DNA of 64,000 nt from Kocuria sp. Lineage in GTDB: Bacteria; Actinomycetota; Actinomycetes; Actinomycetales; Micrococcaceae. Below the pieces are notes generated by a model. It ran no database searches. It saw only the letters and a program-made list of their open reading frames with translations, and was not told the origin of the DNA. The first letter of the stretch is position 1; each line of letters opens with the position of its first letter. The stretch covers positions 69,476 to 133,475 of the forward strand of contig NZ_JAUNTS010000009.1 of NCBI RefSeq assembly GCF_030538595.1, given 5' to 3'. This document shows, piece by piece, positions 17,624-25,733 of this stretch. The translations under genes and the position numbers were made by a program.

Positions 17624-19171
17624 TTACAGGAACAGGGGCAGGCCCATGAGGGGCCAGATCCAGAAGGAGAAGATCAGCACCAGCACGGCGCTGATGGGGG
17701 CCAGGAAGGCCGAAAGCCGCAGCAGGTGCTGGGGCTGGAAGGTCTCAATGCCTTCCACATCGGAGAACAACGTCACGGGCTTGGCCGAGCTGGTCAGCGT
17801 GTGACAGAACCCGGCAGCAGCGGTGGAGGCAAAGGCAGCGGCTGCCGCATCCACACCGAGCCCCGGGGCCAGAGCCACAATGATCGGGATCAACACCGCT
17901 GAACGAGCCGAACGGGACTGGATCACCAGGTGAGCCGCGGTGGAGAGAATCACCACCAGGATCACGAACAACGCAGGGGCCGTGGCGCCTGCCGACTGCA
18001 CGGGTCCAAGGGCCTGCCGCGCCAGCCAGTCCGCCGCCCCCGAATTCACCAGGCCTGTGCCCAGCGTCAACGTGGCAGCCATGAACACCAGCAGGGACCA
18101 CGGCACGGACTTCAGCGCCTTGGCCAGCTTGACCGAACCCCACTTGGGGCTGGCAGCCAGCAGCGCCCCGATCAAACCCACCACCGCCGGGTGCAGCCCG
18201 TGCAGAGGCTCGGAACACCACAGCACCACAACGACGGCGACCAACATGGCCGACCGCGACTGTGCCGTGGTCATGGGCCCGGTGATGGGGGTGGGGGCGT
18301 GCCGCTGCAAATCATCCAGGGTGATGGAGACCCCCAGCTGCCGGTCGGTTTTGTCCGTGAACAGACGCAGAATCAACTCGGCACACACGTGAGAGGAGAG
18401 CAGCGCCAAGGGCAGGCCCAGTAGCAACCAGGAGGCAACACCAAAACTGCGTTCACCGGCTGCCGCCAAGATCTGGGAGGTGATCAGGTGGGCGCCGGCG
18501 CCCAGGTAGGACCCCACTGCGGAGAGCAGAATCACGGAGGGGAACAGAAGGGACAGGGCGAGCACAACGCGTCGTCGTTCCTGTAGCACCGTGGCCAGTG
18601 CCACGAACACTGGCAAAGCCAGGGCGGCGCGACCGGAGGTGGAGGGCACGGCAAAGGCGGTGACCACCAGCACCAGGGTGGTCAGGTGGAAGAGCTGGTT
18701 GACGGACTTGGCGCCCGTGACCACAAAACCGGCAATGCGGGTGGCCAAACCCGATGCGGTGACTCCGGCGGCAATCACAAAAGCGGCCAGAAGCAGCCAC
18801 ACGGTGTCCTCGCCCAAGGAGGAGAACAGCTCATTGTCCGTGACCACCCCGGTGGCCACCAGAACCAGTGCAGCCCCCAGCGCCACGTAGGTGTCGTCCA
18901 ACGGGGAGAAGATCCAGAGCCACACGGCAGCGGCAAACACCACCAGGGTCAGTGCGCCCATGGGGTCGAGGTCACCGCCCGTGGCAGCCCAGATGCACCA
19001 AACAGCAAAACCCATCAGGACCAAGGCCACGATCAACGGCGCAGGCCGGAACGGGCGACGTCGTTTGGGGGCCTCTTCCCGACCCTGCGGCGGTAGGGAG
19101 GCCCAGCGGACAGGTGCGGTCTCAGTGGTCTCAGCGGTCGATGCGACCTTGCCACGTGCGGTGCTGCTCAT
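17624..19171 (-). CDS. SLC13/DASS-family anion transporter
   Basis: A predicted sodium-coupled transporter for carboxylates or inorganic oxyanions, about 515 aa with some 12-14 hydrophobic segments. Typical SLC13/ArsB-type segments are LGEDTVWLLLAAFVIAAGV, FAVPSTSGRAALALPVFVAL and, in the second half, IQSRSARSAVLIPIIVALA. The first 45 residues are polar. ATG 19171 overlaps the histidine kinase stop (ATGA), so the longer upstream frame was not used. The gene sits between a sensor kinase and glycerate kinase. Glycerate is therefore a plausible substrate, but this is inference from context. Confidence 0.82.
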   Translation of the reverse strand: MSSTARGKVASTAETTETAPVRWASLPPQGREEAPKRRRPFRPAPLIVALVLMGFAVWCIWAATGGDLDPMGALTLVVFAAAVWLWIFSPLDDTYVALGAALVLVATGVVTDNELFSSLGEDTVWLLLAAFVIAAGVTASGLATRIAGFVVTGAKSVNQLFHLTTLVLVVTAFAVPSTSGRAALALPVFVALATVLQERRRVVLALSLLFPSVILLSAVGSYLGAGAHLITSQILAAAGERSFGVASWLLLGLPLALLSSHVCAELILRLFTDKTDRQLGVSITLDDLQRHAPTPITGPMTTAQSRSAMLVAVVVVLWCSEPLHGLHPAVVGLIGALLAASPKWGSVKLAKALKSVPWSLLVFMAATLTLGTGLVNSGAADWLARQALGPVQSAGATAPALFVILVVILSTAAHLVIQSRSARSAVLIPIIVALAPGLGVDAAAAAFASTAAAGFCHTLTSSAKPVTLFSDVEGIETFQPQHLLRLSAFLAPISAVLVLIFSFWIWPLMGLPLFL

Positions 19172-20778
19172 CGGTCCGCCTCCATGGCTTCGGCAACTTG
19201 GGCCTGGTGCTGCTCGGAAGTGGATGCTGCGGTGTGTTCCGGTGCGAGTGGCAGGTCCAGCCCCACGGTGGTGATCCCGGAGGGGTCGGAGGTGACCCAC
19301 AAACTGCCGTGGTGGGCATCGGCCACGCTGCGGGCAACGGCCAAACCCAGGCCCATGCCGAGCACCCGGTCCTGATCAATCTCCTCTTGGGCAGCCGAGC
19401 GGTAGTCCTCGATCATGGCGCGGGCGGCCTCCGGGGCCAGCGGTTGCCCCTGGTTGGCCACGGCAACGCGCAGCACGGGACCGCTGAGTGCGGAGGCTTC
19501 GGCTGATTCGGGAACCACGGCACCGGCGTACATCCCGGTGTCTTCCGGGTCCAGGACCGTTCCAGACAGTGTGATGGTCTCGGCTGTGGCCGTGTGGTCA
19601 GCGGCGTTGCGAGCCAGTTGCAGCAGGGCTGCCTGGACGGCCTCCCTGTCCAGATGGGCGCTGGTTTCCGGCACCGTGTTCAGGATCCAGTTGTGCTGCG
19701 GACTCATGCGGGTGGATTCCTGCAGGACGTGGACCATCATGGCGGGCACGGAAATTTCCTTGCGGTGTAGGAAACCGGGAGTCTGAGCATCCGCCAGGAG
19801 AGCCAGATCGCCCAGGGTGCGGCGCATGTCGAGCAGGGAGGTGCGGGCGTTAGATGGCCCCTGGCCGGTGACCCCGTCCAACGCGCGCAGACTTTGGTCC
19901 AAGGGGCGGTTCAGATGCACTCGGGCTTCGGCCACAAAGTGGCGTTGGCGTCCGTAGGCGTACTCCAACCGGTCCAACATGCCGTTGACGGAGTGCGCGG
20001 CGCGGGCAATGTCGTCGCGTCCATCCACCGGGATACGGGCCGAAAGGTCCTGATCGTCAATGGCGGTGGCCAGCTCGCTGATACGGCGCACGGGCAGCAG
20101 GATCTGACCCGCCACAAACCACGCAATAGCTGCGGTGAGCACCAGACCACCGGCGGCAACAGCAACCAGAATGAAGGTCTGTTGATTGACCTGTTCCCGC
20201 GCCGGGTCCGTGAACTGCAAGACCAGCAGGGCGGAGCCACCCTCAGTCTCGGCCCTGCCCCACCGCATGGTTCCGTATTCGGTGTCATCCACGCCGGAGG
20301 CGGCCGGGGAAGTCATCAGCCGTTCGATTTCCGCGTTGTCCTGGGCCAGAAGTTCACCGGCATCATGGGCGGCATTGTCCAAAAACATGATGCGTTCATC
20401 CGTGACGGCAATGAAGGCTTCATCCGTGGCGGGGGTCTGACGGGAGAGGTAACGCTCCAGGAGTTCGGTCTCCGAGGTGAACGGTTCGGCAGTGGTGGGG
20501 TCCACGCCCTCTCCCACAAAGGTCTGGAACTCTTCAACTTCCTGAACAATGCCCTCATTGGCGGCCTGGGCCACCTGCCCCAACAGGATGGAACGCATGG
20601 AAGCCACGATGGCCAACAGCACAATGCCCGTGGTCAGCACCATCCAGCCAACAATGCGCCAGCGTGCAGAGACCTTGGAACCACGGTTCTCCGTTGTTTG
20701 ACCGCCTGTTGGTGCGGAATCAGCTGGCGTTGAAGTGGCACCACCGGGAGTGGGGCCAATCGGTGTGGAACGGCTCAT
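19168..20778 (-). CDS. Divergent sensor histidine kinase
   Basis: This 536-aa membrane sensor has a polar N-terminus, a membrane helix near residues 44-66, an extracytoplasmic domain to about 175, a second helix, a HAMP domain, a dimerisation region and a HATPase domain. The usual HELRTP phospho-acceptor box appears as HLNRPL: histidine is kept but the following glutamate is lost. The N-box LARNAADHT and the G2-box GMGLGLAVARSVA are present, but the G1 box reads NQGQPL instead of DxGxG. No response regulator gene is adjacent. It overlaps by ATGA both the small protein gene upstream and the transporter downstream, so sensing may relate to the transported acid. Confidence 0.83.
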   Translation of the reverse strand: MSRSTPIGPTPGGATSTPADSAPTGGQTTENRGSKVSARWRIVGWMVLTTGIVLLAIVASMRSILLGQVAQAANEGIVQEVEEFQTFVGEGVDPTTAEPFTSETELLERYLSRQTPATDEAFIAVTDERIMFLDNAAHDAGELLAQDNAEIERLMTSPAASGVDDTEYGTMRWGRAETEGGSALLVLQFTDPAREQVNQQTFILVAVAAGGLVLTAAIAWFVAGQILLPVRRISELATAIDDQDLSARIPVDGRDDIARAAHSVNGMLDRLEYAYGRQRHFVAEARVHLNRPLDQSLRALDGVTGQGPSNARTSLLDMRRTLGDLALLADAQTPGFLHRKEISVPAMMVHVLQESTRMSPQHNWILNTVPETSAHLDREAVQAALLQLARNAADHTATAETITLSGTVLDPEDTGMYAGAVVPESAEASALSGPVLRVAVANQGQPLAPEAARAMIEDYRSAAQEEIDQDRVLGMGLGLAVARSVADAHHGSLWVTSDPSGITTVGLDLPLAPEHTAASTSEQHQAQVAEAMEADR

Positions 20779-21092
20779 CGGTCCACCGTCCCGGTCTCCG
20801 GGAGGTCCCCGGTGTCCTCCACGGTGCTGGGCATACCGGGGTCGGTCACCTCACCATTGGAGTCCACGCTGCCCGGCACCACGGGGGCAACCGAGCCGGA
20901 ACGCGGGCCGTTGGTGGCGCTGTTGGAGGGGCTTGGAGGTGCCGTGTCCCCTCCGTCCTGGACCGTCTGGGAAGTCACGGGATCGGTGGGTAAGGCCGGG
21001 GGAGCCGTGGTGCGGGCCAACTGCTGTGTGCCCAACGCAGTCAGCACGGGAATGGCCATCACCACCAGCAGAAGGGTTAGTCGCCTGATCAT
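20775..21092 (-). CDS. Small exported protein, proline/serine/threonine-rich
   Basis: This 105-aa protein begins with a signal-peptide-like MIRRLTLLLVVMAIPVLTAL. The rest is low-complexity, rich in Pro, Thr, Ser, Gly and Asp, and probably disordered. No family was recognised. The stop overlaps the histidine kinase start (ATGA), so the two are translationally coupled. The product may be an extracytoplasmic partner of that sensor (inference). No good ribosome binding site is seen before ATG 21092. An LPETG string near the C-terminus is followed by only four residues and is not a credible sortase signal. Confidence 0.65.
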   Translation of the reverse strand: MIRRLTLLLVVMAIPVLTALGTQQLARTTAPPALPTDPVTSQTVQDGGDTAPPSPSNSATNGPRSGSVAPVVPGSVDSNGEVTDPGMPSTVEDTGDLPETGTVDR

Positions 21093-21363
21093 GGGCGGGA
21101 GTGAACCGGAGAATTATGAAAGCTGGATGAGGCCGTGACTGGGCAAAACACTTTCTGCGGCACAGATGAGAGCTATCTGCCGCCAGAATCCGGGGTACAG
21201 GTGACATTCAGGTGATCCCCAAGAATCCTTCAAAAACTCTCATGAACCACAAGGGTGATCGGCTGCCGGCGTATCAAGGCGTATCCCCGTGGGTAGGTGC
21301 TGGCGACGGTGGCATCAGGTGTTGTTCGGTGTCCATCCAGCCGGGGCTCCTAAGATCGCGGAC

Positions 21364-21888
21364 ATGACTCAGCCCCCTCATCAGGCAGCCCAGGCGAACC
21401 CTGCAGCTGAACCCAACAGTCACGCCACCGAACTTCAGCTGCGCAGCAGTACCGCCCAGCACATGACCGGTGTGGAGATGCAGAAGATTCTTCAGCTCAG
21501 GGTCACGGTGTTCGTGGCCGAGCAGCAGATCATCTGTGAGGAGATTGATCACCTGGATCGCGCAGAGACCACCCAGCACATCTGGTTGGAGGCCAACGGG
21601 CAGGTGGTCTCCGTGCTGCGGCTGCTGCTGGATGGCCCCGTGGTTCGCATTGGCAGGGTGGCCACGGGTGCCGAGCACCGGCGTCGTGGTTACTCACAGC
21701 AGTTGATGTGGGCGGCCCTGGAGCGGGCGGAGGAAACCGGGCGTCCCGTGGAGATTCACGCCCAGGCCTATCTGGAGGACTGGTACGCCAAGTTCGGGTT
21801 CCAGCGCACAGGCCCCAATTTCCTGGAAGAAGGCGTGGACCATGTGCCCATGCTCTGGGCCGGAAAACCGAAAGGCACCTCCGCGTGA
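21364..21888 (+). CDS. GNAT acetyltransferase, ElaA-like
   Basis: This 174-aa cytoplasmic GNAT-fold protein resembles ElaA. The features are ILQLRVTVFVAEQQIICEEI near the N-terminal half, the acetyl-CoA loop RVATGAEHRRRGYSQQLM and the C-terminal AQAYLEDWYAKFGFQRTG. The substrate is unknown. The open frame continues upstream to 21289, but ATG 21364 is the best start for the family; the first about 25 residues are polar. The stop overlaps the next start by four bases (GTGA), so it is coupled to the M50B-like gene. Confidence 0.85.
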   Translation: MTQPPHQAAQANPAAEPNSHATELQLRSSTAQHMTGVEMQKILQLRVTVFVAEQQIICEEIDHLDRAETTQHIWLEANGQVVSVLRLLLDGPVVRIGRVATGAEHRRRGYSQQLMWAALERAEETGRPVEIHAQAYLEDWYAKFGFQRTGPNFLEEGVDHVPMLWAGKPKGTSA

Positions 21889-22583
21889 CACTGTCCGAAT
21901 TCTTGGGCGGTCTGTTCACGCCCAGTCCTGTACCACCGGCGGACACCTGGGTTCTGGTGCTGTGCGCCGCAGCTGCCGTGGTGATCAGCATTCCCCGGGG
22001 CACGTGGCGATGGTTCGGGTTGGTGGTCACCGTGGTTCACGAACTCGGCCACGCCCTGGCCGGGCTGCTGACCGGACGCCGTGTCATGCAGATTCGGATC
22101 AACGCGGATCACTCCGGGGTCACCCATTCCATGGGCCGCGGCGCCTCAGCCATGTGGTCCACCTTCTGGGGTTACCCGTTCCCGGCTGTGGTCGGTGCAG
22201 CCTGGACCGCCGCAGTCGGTGCCGGGTACTGGCCCCTGGCCGCAGTGGTTTCCGCTGTGGTGCTGGTGGTCTCCTTGCTGGTCATGCGCGGGTGGCTCTC
22301 CTGGCTTGTCACCACAACGACGGCGGTCATCCTCCTTGCGCTTGCCTGGTACCAAGTGACTCCGGGCCGGTGGTTCATGCTGGCCGTGGGTGCTGCACTG
22401 TGGATCGGGGCACTGCGCGCGTGGATCAATCTGGCTCGCCAGCATGCGCGCTCGCGGCGGGTGCCCACATCTGATGCCACCCTGTTGGCTGCTGGTACGG
22501 GTGTGCCCGCATGGTTGTGGCTGTTGGCCTTTTTGGGTGTGATCCTGCTGTGCGGGTTCTGGATCGTGGGAGCTTGGATCTGA
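21885..22583 (+). CDS. M50B-like peptidase family membrane protein
   Basis: This 232-aa membrane protein carries the zinc-binding HELGH motif in VVHELGHALAGLLTGRRV near residue 50. Several hydrophobic segments follow (about six). This matches the actinobacterial peptidase M50B-like family. The family is annotated by its metalloprotease motif; substrates are unknown. The GTG start at 21885 overlaps the stop of the GNAT gene. A family B palindrome follows eight bases after the stop and probably terminates the pair. Confidence 0.85.
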   Translation: MTLSEFLGGLFTPSPVPPADTWVLVLCAAAAVVISIPRGTWRWFGLVVTVVHELGHALAGLLTGRRVMQIRINADHSGVTHSMGRGASAMWSTFWGYPFPAVVGAAWTAAVGAGYWPLAAVVSAVVLVVSLLVMRGWLSWLVTTTTAVILLALAWYQVTPGRWFMLAVGAALWIGALRAWINLARQHARSRRVPTSDATLLAAGTGVPAWLWLLAFLGVILLCGFWIVGAWI

Positions 22584-22590
22584 CCGGTGG

Positions 22591-22654
22591 GTAAGCCGTG
22601 CGCAGTTTGATACCCCATCAGCGCTGATGCGGTATCAAACTGCGCACGGCTTAC
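22591..22654. repeat. Long palindrome, family B (copy 1); probable bidirectional terminator
   Basis: Arms GTAAGCCGTGCGCAGTTTGA and TCAAACTGCGCACGGCTTAC pair, and the stem continues through TACC..GGTA to ATCAG/CTGAT. There is one mismatch in about 30 bp (CCCC opposite GCGG). It lies between two converging 3' ends (M50B-like gene and PGRP-fold gene). The same core recurs at 24039, 39194 and 40319. Confidence 0.92.
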
Positions 22655-22665
22655 CTGTATTACGG

Positions 22666-23865
22666 CTAGCGCCCCGCCTTCAGGGCATCCCACACGGTGG
22701 GGGAGGCGGCGCCGTCGTCGGGAAGACCGAGTTGACGCTGGTAGGTGGCCACGGCGGACTCAGTGGCCAGGTTGTAAAAGCCGAACGGCGGCAAGCCGGC
22801 ACCCAAACGAGCGTTGAGGGCCCGCTGGAGGGCTGCCACCTCCGCGCCGGAGGCACCGCGCTGCAGACCCGAGCCACGTGCGGCCCCGGCCTCCAACGCC
22901 GTCCAAGTGGCAGCGTCCACCACGGGTGAATCGCTGAGACCTACGTTGCTGCGGAAGGTGGAAACCGCCGCCGCTGTGGTGGGGTCCAGCGTCCAATCGG
23001 TGCTGCCAGGCTCCACGGCGCGGGCACGCAGCAGTTGTTTGAGGCGACCCACGGCATCACCGGTGTCGCCCGGGGTCAGTACCGGGTAGAACGCGGCCCC
23101 CGGCCCCCGTGGCGGTGAACTGAGGAGGGAAACTCGCACGGCACCTGCCTCCAAAGACCGGGTGACATCCATCTGCAGCAGCTCCACCAGTTCGTTCCAG
23201 TGGGGATCGCTCACGGGCTGACCGTCCATGTTCAACGGGGTGCGCACATTGGCTGGTGCCATCCCGTACTGCTGGCAGAGGTAGGCGCTGAGGTGAACCA
23301 GGTTGGCGTACATGGCCTGCGTGGGCCGTTCGACGCTGTAATCGCCCTCCACAAGCACTGTCACCACTTGTGCGTTGTGTCCACCGATCAGTGATCCCTC
23401 CACAAAGGAATCCCCGCGTGCCGCCGCAGCCATGCTGCCGTGGCGACCCTCCATGATCTGACTTCCCCGAGCAATCAGAAAATGGTGCGCTGAATCCGGC
23501 TGCCCTTGCGCCAGGGCAGCGTCCTGGGCGGCGCGTGCGACTTGCTGCGCGGCCCCCAGCGAGTACGCACCGGTGTTGGCCGTCCACGTTTGGTCAATCA
23601 CCAGAAATGTGGGTCGATACCCGTGGGTCACCAGCTCTCCCCGTGGAGGTTGGGCACCCCACGCGGTAGTCGCCACCAACGACGACGGCGCGGCCAGCCC
23701 CGCAGCCCAGCCCGGTGCCGCCGTGGTGAGGGCCAGCGCGCCTGCGGCGCCCAGCAGGGCGCTGCCCCGTAAGAGGTTTCGGCGGTTCAAGGACGGTGCT
23801 GGCTGGCGGGTTGGTTTCACGGTAGTCCCCCTGGCAGGTGCGGAATTGGGTGCAAGCGGTGGCAT
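22666..23865 (-). CDS. Tat-exported PGRP-fold protein with two peptidoglycan-binding domains
   Basis: This 399-aa secreted protein has a Tat signal (NRRNLLRGSALLG near residue 27) followed by a hydrophobic stretch to about residue 55. The next part resembles the PGRP/amidase_2 fold (HHFLIARGSQIMEGR, LVEGDYSVERPT, YLCQQYGM). Two PG_binding_1 repeats fill the C-terminal 150 residues (GDTGDAVGRLKQLL and GASGAEVAALQRAL). The zinc ligands of active amidases are not seen: the VHHT-like site reads VIDQTWTAN, and the GHRD...CPG segment is missing. It therefore probably binds rather than cleaves the cell wall. Confidence 0.82.
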   Translation of the reverse strand: MPPLAPNSAPARGTTVKPTRQPAPSLNRRNLLRGSALLGAAGALALTTAAPGWAAGLAAPSSLVATTAWGAQPPRGELVTHGYRPTFLVIDQTWTANTGAYSLGAAQQVARAAQDAALAQGQPDSAHHFLIARGSQIMEGRHGSMAAAARGDSFVEGSLIGGHNAQVVTVLVEGDYSVERPTQAMYANLVHLSAYLCQQYGMAPANVRTPLNMDGQPVSDPHWNELVELLQMDVTRSLEAGAVRVSLLSSPPRGPGAAFYPVLTPGDTGDAVGRLKQLLRARAVEPGSTDWTLDPTTAAAVSTFRSNVGLSDSPVVDAATWTALEAGAARGSGLQRGASGAEVAALQRALNARLGAGLPPFGFYNLATESAVATYQRQLGLPDDGAASPTVWDALKAGR

Positions 23866-24038
23866 TGGGGCGCCATCCGGTGCCCTGCGAGTTGGGCACC
23901 TCTCTTGTCTAATGCCTAGAATCCGCGTTTGACCTGGATTGATGCGCTAGTGGGGACGGGTTCGGACAATGTGCCCACGTGCTGCGAGGGGGTGAGGCGT
24001 AACAAGTTGCCGTGGGTGCTGGATGTCTTGGATGCGGC

Positions 24039-24100
24039 AAAGCCGTGCGCAGTTTGATACCCCATCAGCGCTGATGCGGTATCAAACTGCGCACGGCTTT
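24039..24100. repeat. Long palindrome, family B (copy 2)
   Basis: The core is the same as at 22591-22654, including the same single mismatch in the centre, with AAAGCC/GGCTTT ends. It lies 20 bases beyond the stop of the sugar-transport ATPase gene, where a terminator for that gene is expected. Confidence 0.92.
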
Positions 24101-24120
24101 GTCAGCGTACGGACTTTTGC

Positions 24121-25281
24121 TCAGCCCCGATCGGGCAGGCGCGCGCCAGTGGCGGTGTCGAACAGGTGGATGCGGTCCACGGCCGGAGCTGCCCATACCG
24201 TGTTTCCGGACTGAACGCGGCTGCGGCCTGCGGTGCGAACGACCAGCGTGTTGGCTGCTGCGGCCTCATCTTCTCCACCTTCGGCTTCAGCGGCCGAGGA
24301 GTGGGTGGTCACAATCTGGTTGGCCATGGTGACGGGCGCCAGAGCTCCGTATAGGTATGCGTCCGCCCCGAGTTCTTCCACCACGTCCACGCTGATGGGC
24401 AGGCCATCACCTTCGGCGCCAACGTGCAGATCCTCTGGCCGGATACCGATGGTGACCTCCTTGCCGGTGACCGCACCGCGCTGTGCCTCCGTCAGCTGAA
24501 TCTTGGTGGAGCCCAACTGAAGGACACCGTTTTCATCCGGGGTGGCACGAAACAGGTTCATGGCGGGGGAGCCGATGAAGCCGGCCACGAACTCATTGGC
24601 GGGGTGGTCATAGAGTTCGGCCGGAGTGTCCACCTGCATGAGCAGCCCGTCCTTCAGGACTGCAACGCGGTCGCCCATGGTCATGGCTTCGGTCTGATCG
24701 TGTGTTACGTAGACCGTGGTCACCCCCAACTTGCGGGTCAGGGAGGCGATTTGAGTGCGAGTCTGGACACGCAGCTTGGCGTCCAGGTTGGACAGCGGTT
24801 CATCCATCAGGAACACCTGGGGGGAGCGCACAATGGCGCGGCCCATGGCCACGCGCTGGCGCTGACCGCCGGACAGAGCCTTGGGCTTGCGGTCCAAATA
24901 CTCGGTCAGGTCCAGGATTTTGGCCGCTTCCTCAACCTGACGACGACGCTCCGCCGTGGGTACCTTGGCGATCTTCAACGCAAAGCCCATGTTCTCCGCC
25001 ACGGTCATGTGCGGGTAGAGCGCATAGTTCTGGAACACCATGGCGATGTCCCGATCACGAGGATCAACGTCCGTGACATCACGGTCGCCGATGCGGATGG
25101 CCCCGGTGGTCACATCTTCCAGCCCGGCCAGCATGCGCAAGGTTGTGGACTTCCCACAGCCGGAAGGGCCAACCAGCACCAGGAACTCGCCGTCGGCGAT
25201 CTCCAGGTCCAAGTTGGAAACGGAGGGGCTGTCTGCCCCGGGGTACTGACAGGTCACGCGGTCATAGGTGACGGTAGCCAT
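24121..25281 (-). CDS. Carbohydrate ABC transporter ATPase (MsmX/UgpC type)
   Basis: This is the ATP-binding subunit for CUT1-class sugar importers, 386 aa. Walker A is GPSGCGKST, the signature LSGGQRQRVAMGRAI, Walker B VFLMDEPLSNLDA, and the H-loop VTHDQTEAM. A C-terminal TOBE-type regulatory region follows, with an acidic Ala/Glu-rich insert (residues near 345) not typical of the family. ATG 25281 begins MATVTYDRV, the conserved start. It diverges from the sugar binding protein and permease genes, which lack their own ATPase, so it probably energises that transporter and perhaps others. Confidence 0.9.
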   Translation of the reverse strand: MATVTYDRVTCQYPGADSPSVSNLDLEIADGEFLVLVGPSGCGKSTTLRMLAGLEDVTTGAIRIGDRDVTDVDPRDRDIAMVFQNYALYPHMTVAENMGFALKIAKVPTAERRRQVEEAAKILDLTEYLDRKPKALSGGQRQRVAMGRAIVRSPQVFLMDEPLSNLDAKLRVQTRTQIASLTRKLGVTTVYVTHDQTEAMTMGDRVAVLKDGLLMQVDTPAELYDHPANEFVAGFIGSPAMNLFRATPDENGVLQLGSTKIQLTEAQRGAVTGKEVTIGIRPEDLHVGAEGDGLPISVDVVEELGADAYLYGALAPVTMANQIVTTHSSAAEAEGGEDEAAAANTLVVRTAGRSRVQSGNTVWAAPAVDRIHLFDTATGARLPDRG

Positions 25282-25644
25282 GGTGAGTCTCGCTTTCTTT
25301 CCCGGCAGGTACGTGCCGGACGATCCGTTGGAAAGATGGAATGTGGCCTGGGCCACGTGGCCCAGCTTACAGATCGCAGGGCGTGATGTTTGAAAATGTC
25401 AAAAAATGTTCGGATGGATGCGCGCTTGGGACTGCTGGAAACTCCTAGACGCTGTGTGGCAAGTGGAACCATGGGCGAGCTAAGCCTGCTGTTCACTCGA
25501 ACACGCGCGAAGCAGGGAGCCGCTTGGCCCCTTGTGCGCACTGAACAGCGAGATGAACGGGGAGATGGATCTGACAAGGGGCGTGACCTCGGACGACGCC
25601 ATGATGGTGGCACACGTTGACGTTTTGTGTGTGCTGTGCCACAT

Positions 25645-25672
25645 TTGTATCTGTTCGTAGCTGTTCGATTAT
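25645..25672 (+). promoter_or_regulatory. Possible promoter of the sugar transporter-lacZ operon
   Basis: TTGTAT (25645-25650) and GATTAT (25667-25672) are separated by 16 bases, a plausible but weak sigma-70 pair. The interval is filled with CTGTTCG operator-like half-sites, as expected for a repressible promoter. The alpha-galactosidase promoter candidate has the same GATTAT -10 element. Confidence 0.35.
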
Positions 25673-25688
25673 CCTGCTGAACGAACAG
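25651..25688. promoter_or_regulatory. Candidate DeoR-family operator (CTGTTCG half-sites)
   Basis: CTGTTCG occurs directly repeated at 25651-25657 and 25661-25667, and inverted (CGAACAG) at 25682-25688. TGTTCG/CGAACA half-sites are known for DeoR-family repressors such as GlpR. A DeoR-family gene with galT and galK lies 9 kb downstream, so it is the likely ligand-responsive repressor (inference). Confidence 0.5.
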
Positions 25689-25733
25689 CATTGATCACCG
25701 GATCGTTCTTTCCGGCTGACCACAGGAGTTGTC

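Larger units (their letters stand above)
25282..25733. other. Divergent regulatory region between the ATPase and sugar transporter genes
   Basis: This 452-base gap must hold promoters in both directions. The right end has three CTGTTCG half-sites overlapping a promoter-like TTGTAT / GATTAT pair (listed separately) and a CAGGAG for the binding-protein ATG. The left part has no recognised gene or structure. Confidence 0.5.

Noticed and set aside
20775..20801. LPETG string near the C-terminus of the small exported protein
   Set aside because: Sortase substrates need a hydrophobic segment and positive tail after the motif; here only TVDR follows, so it is taken as chance.
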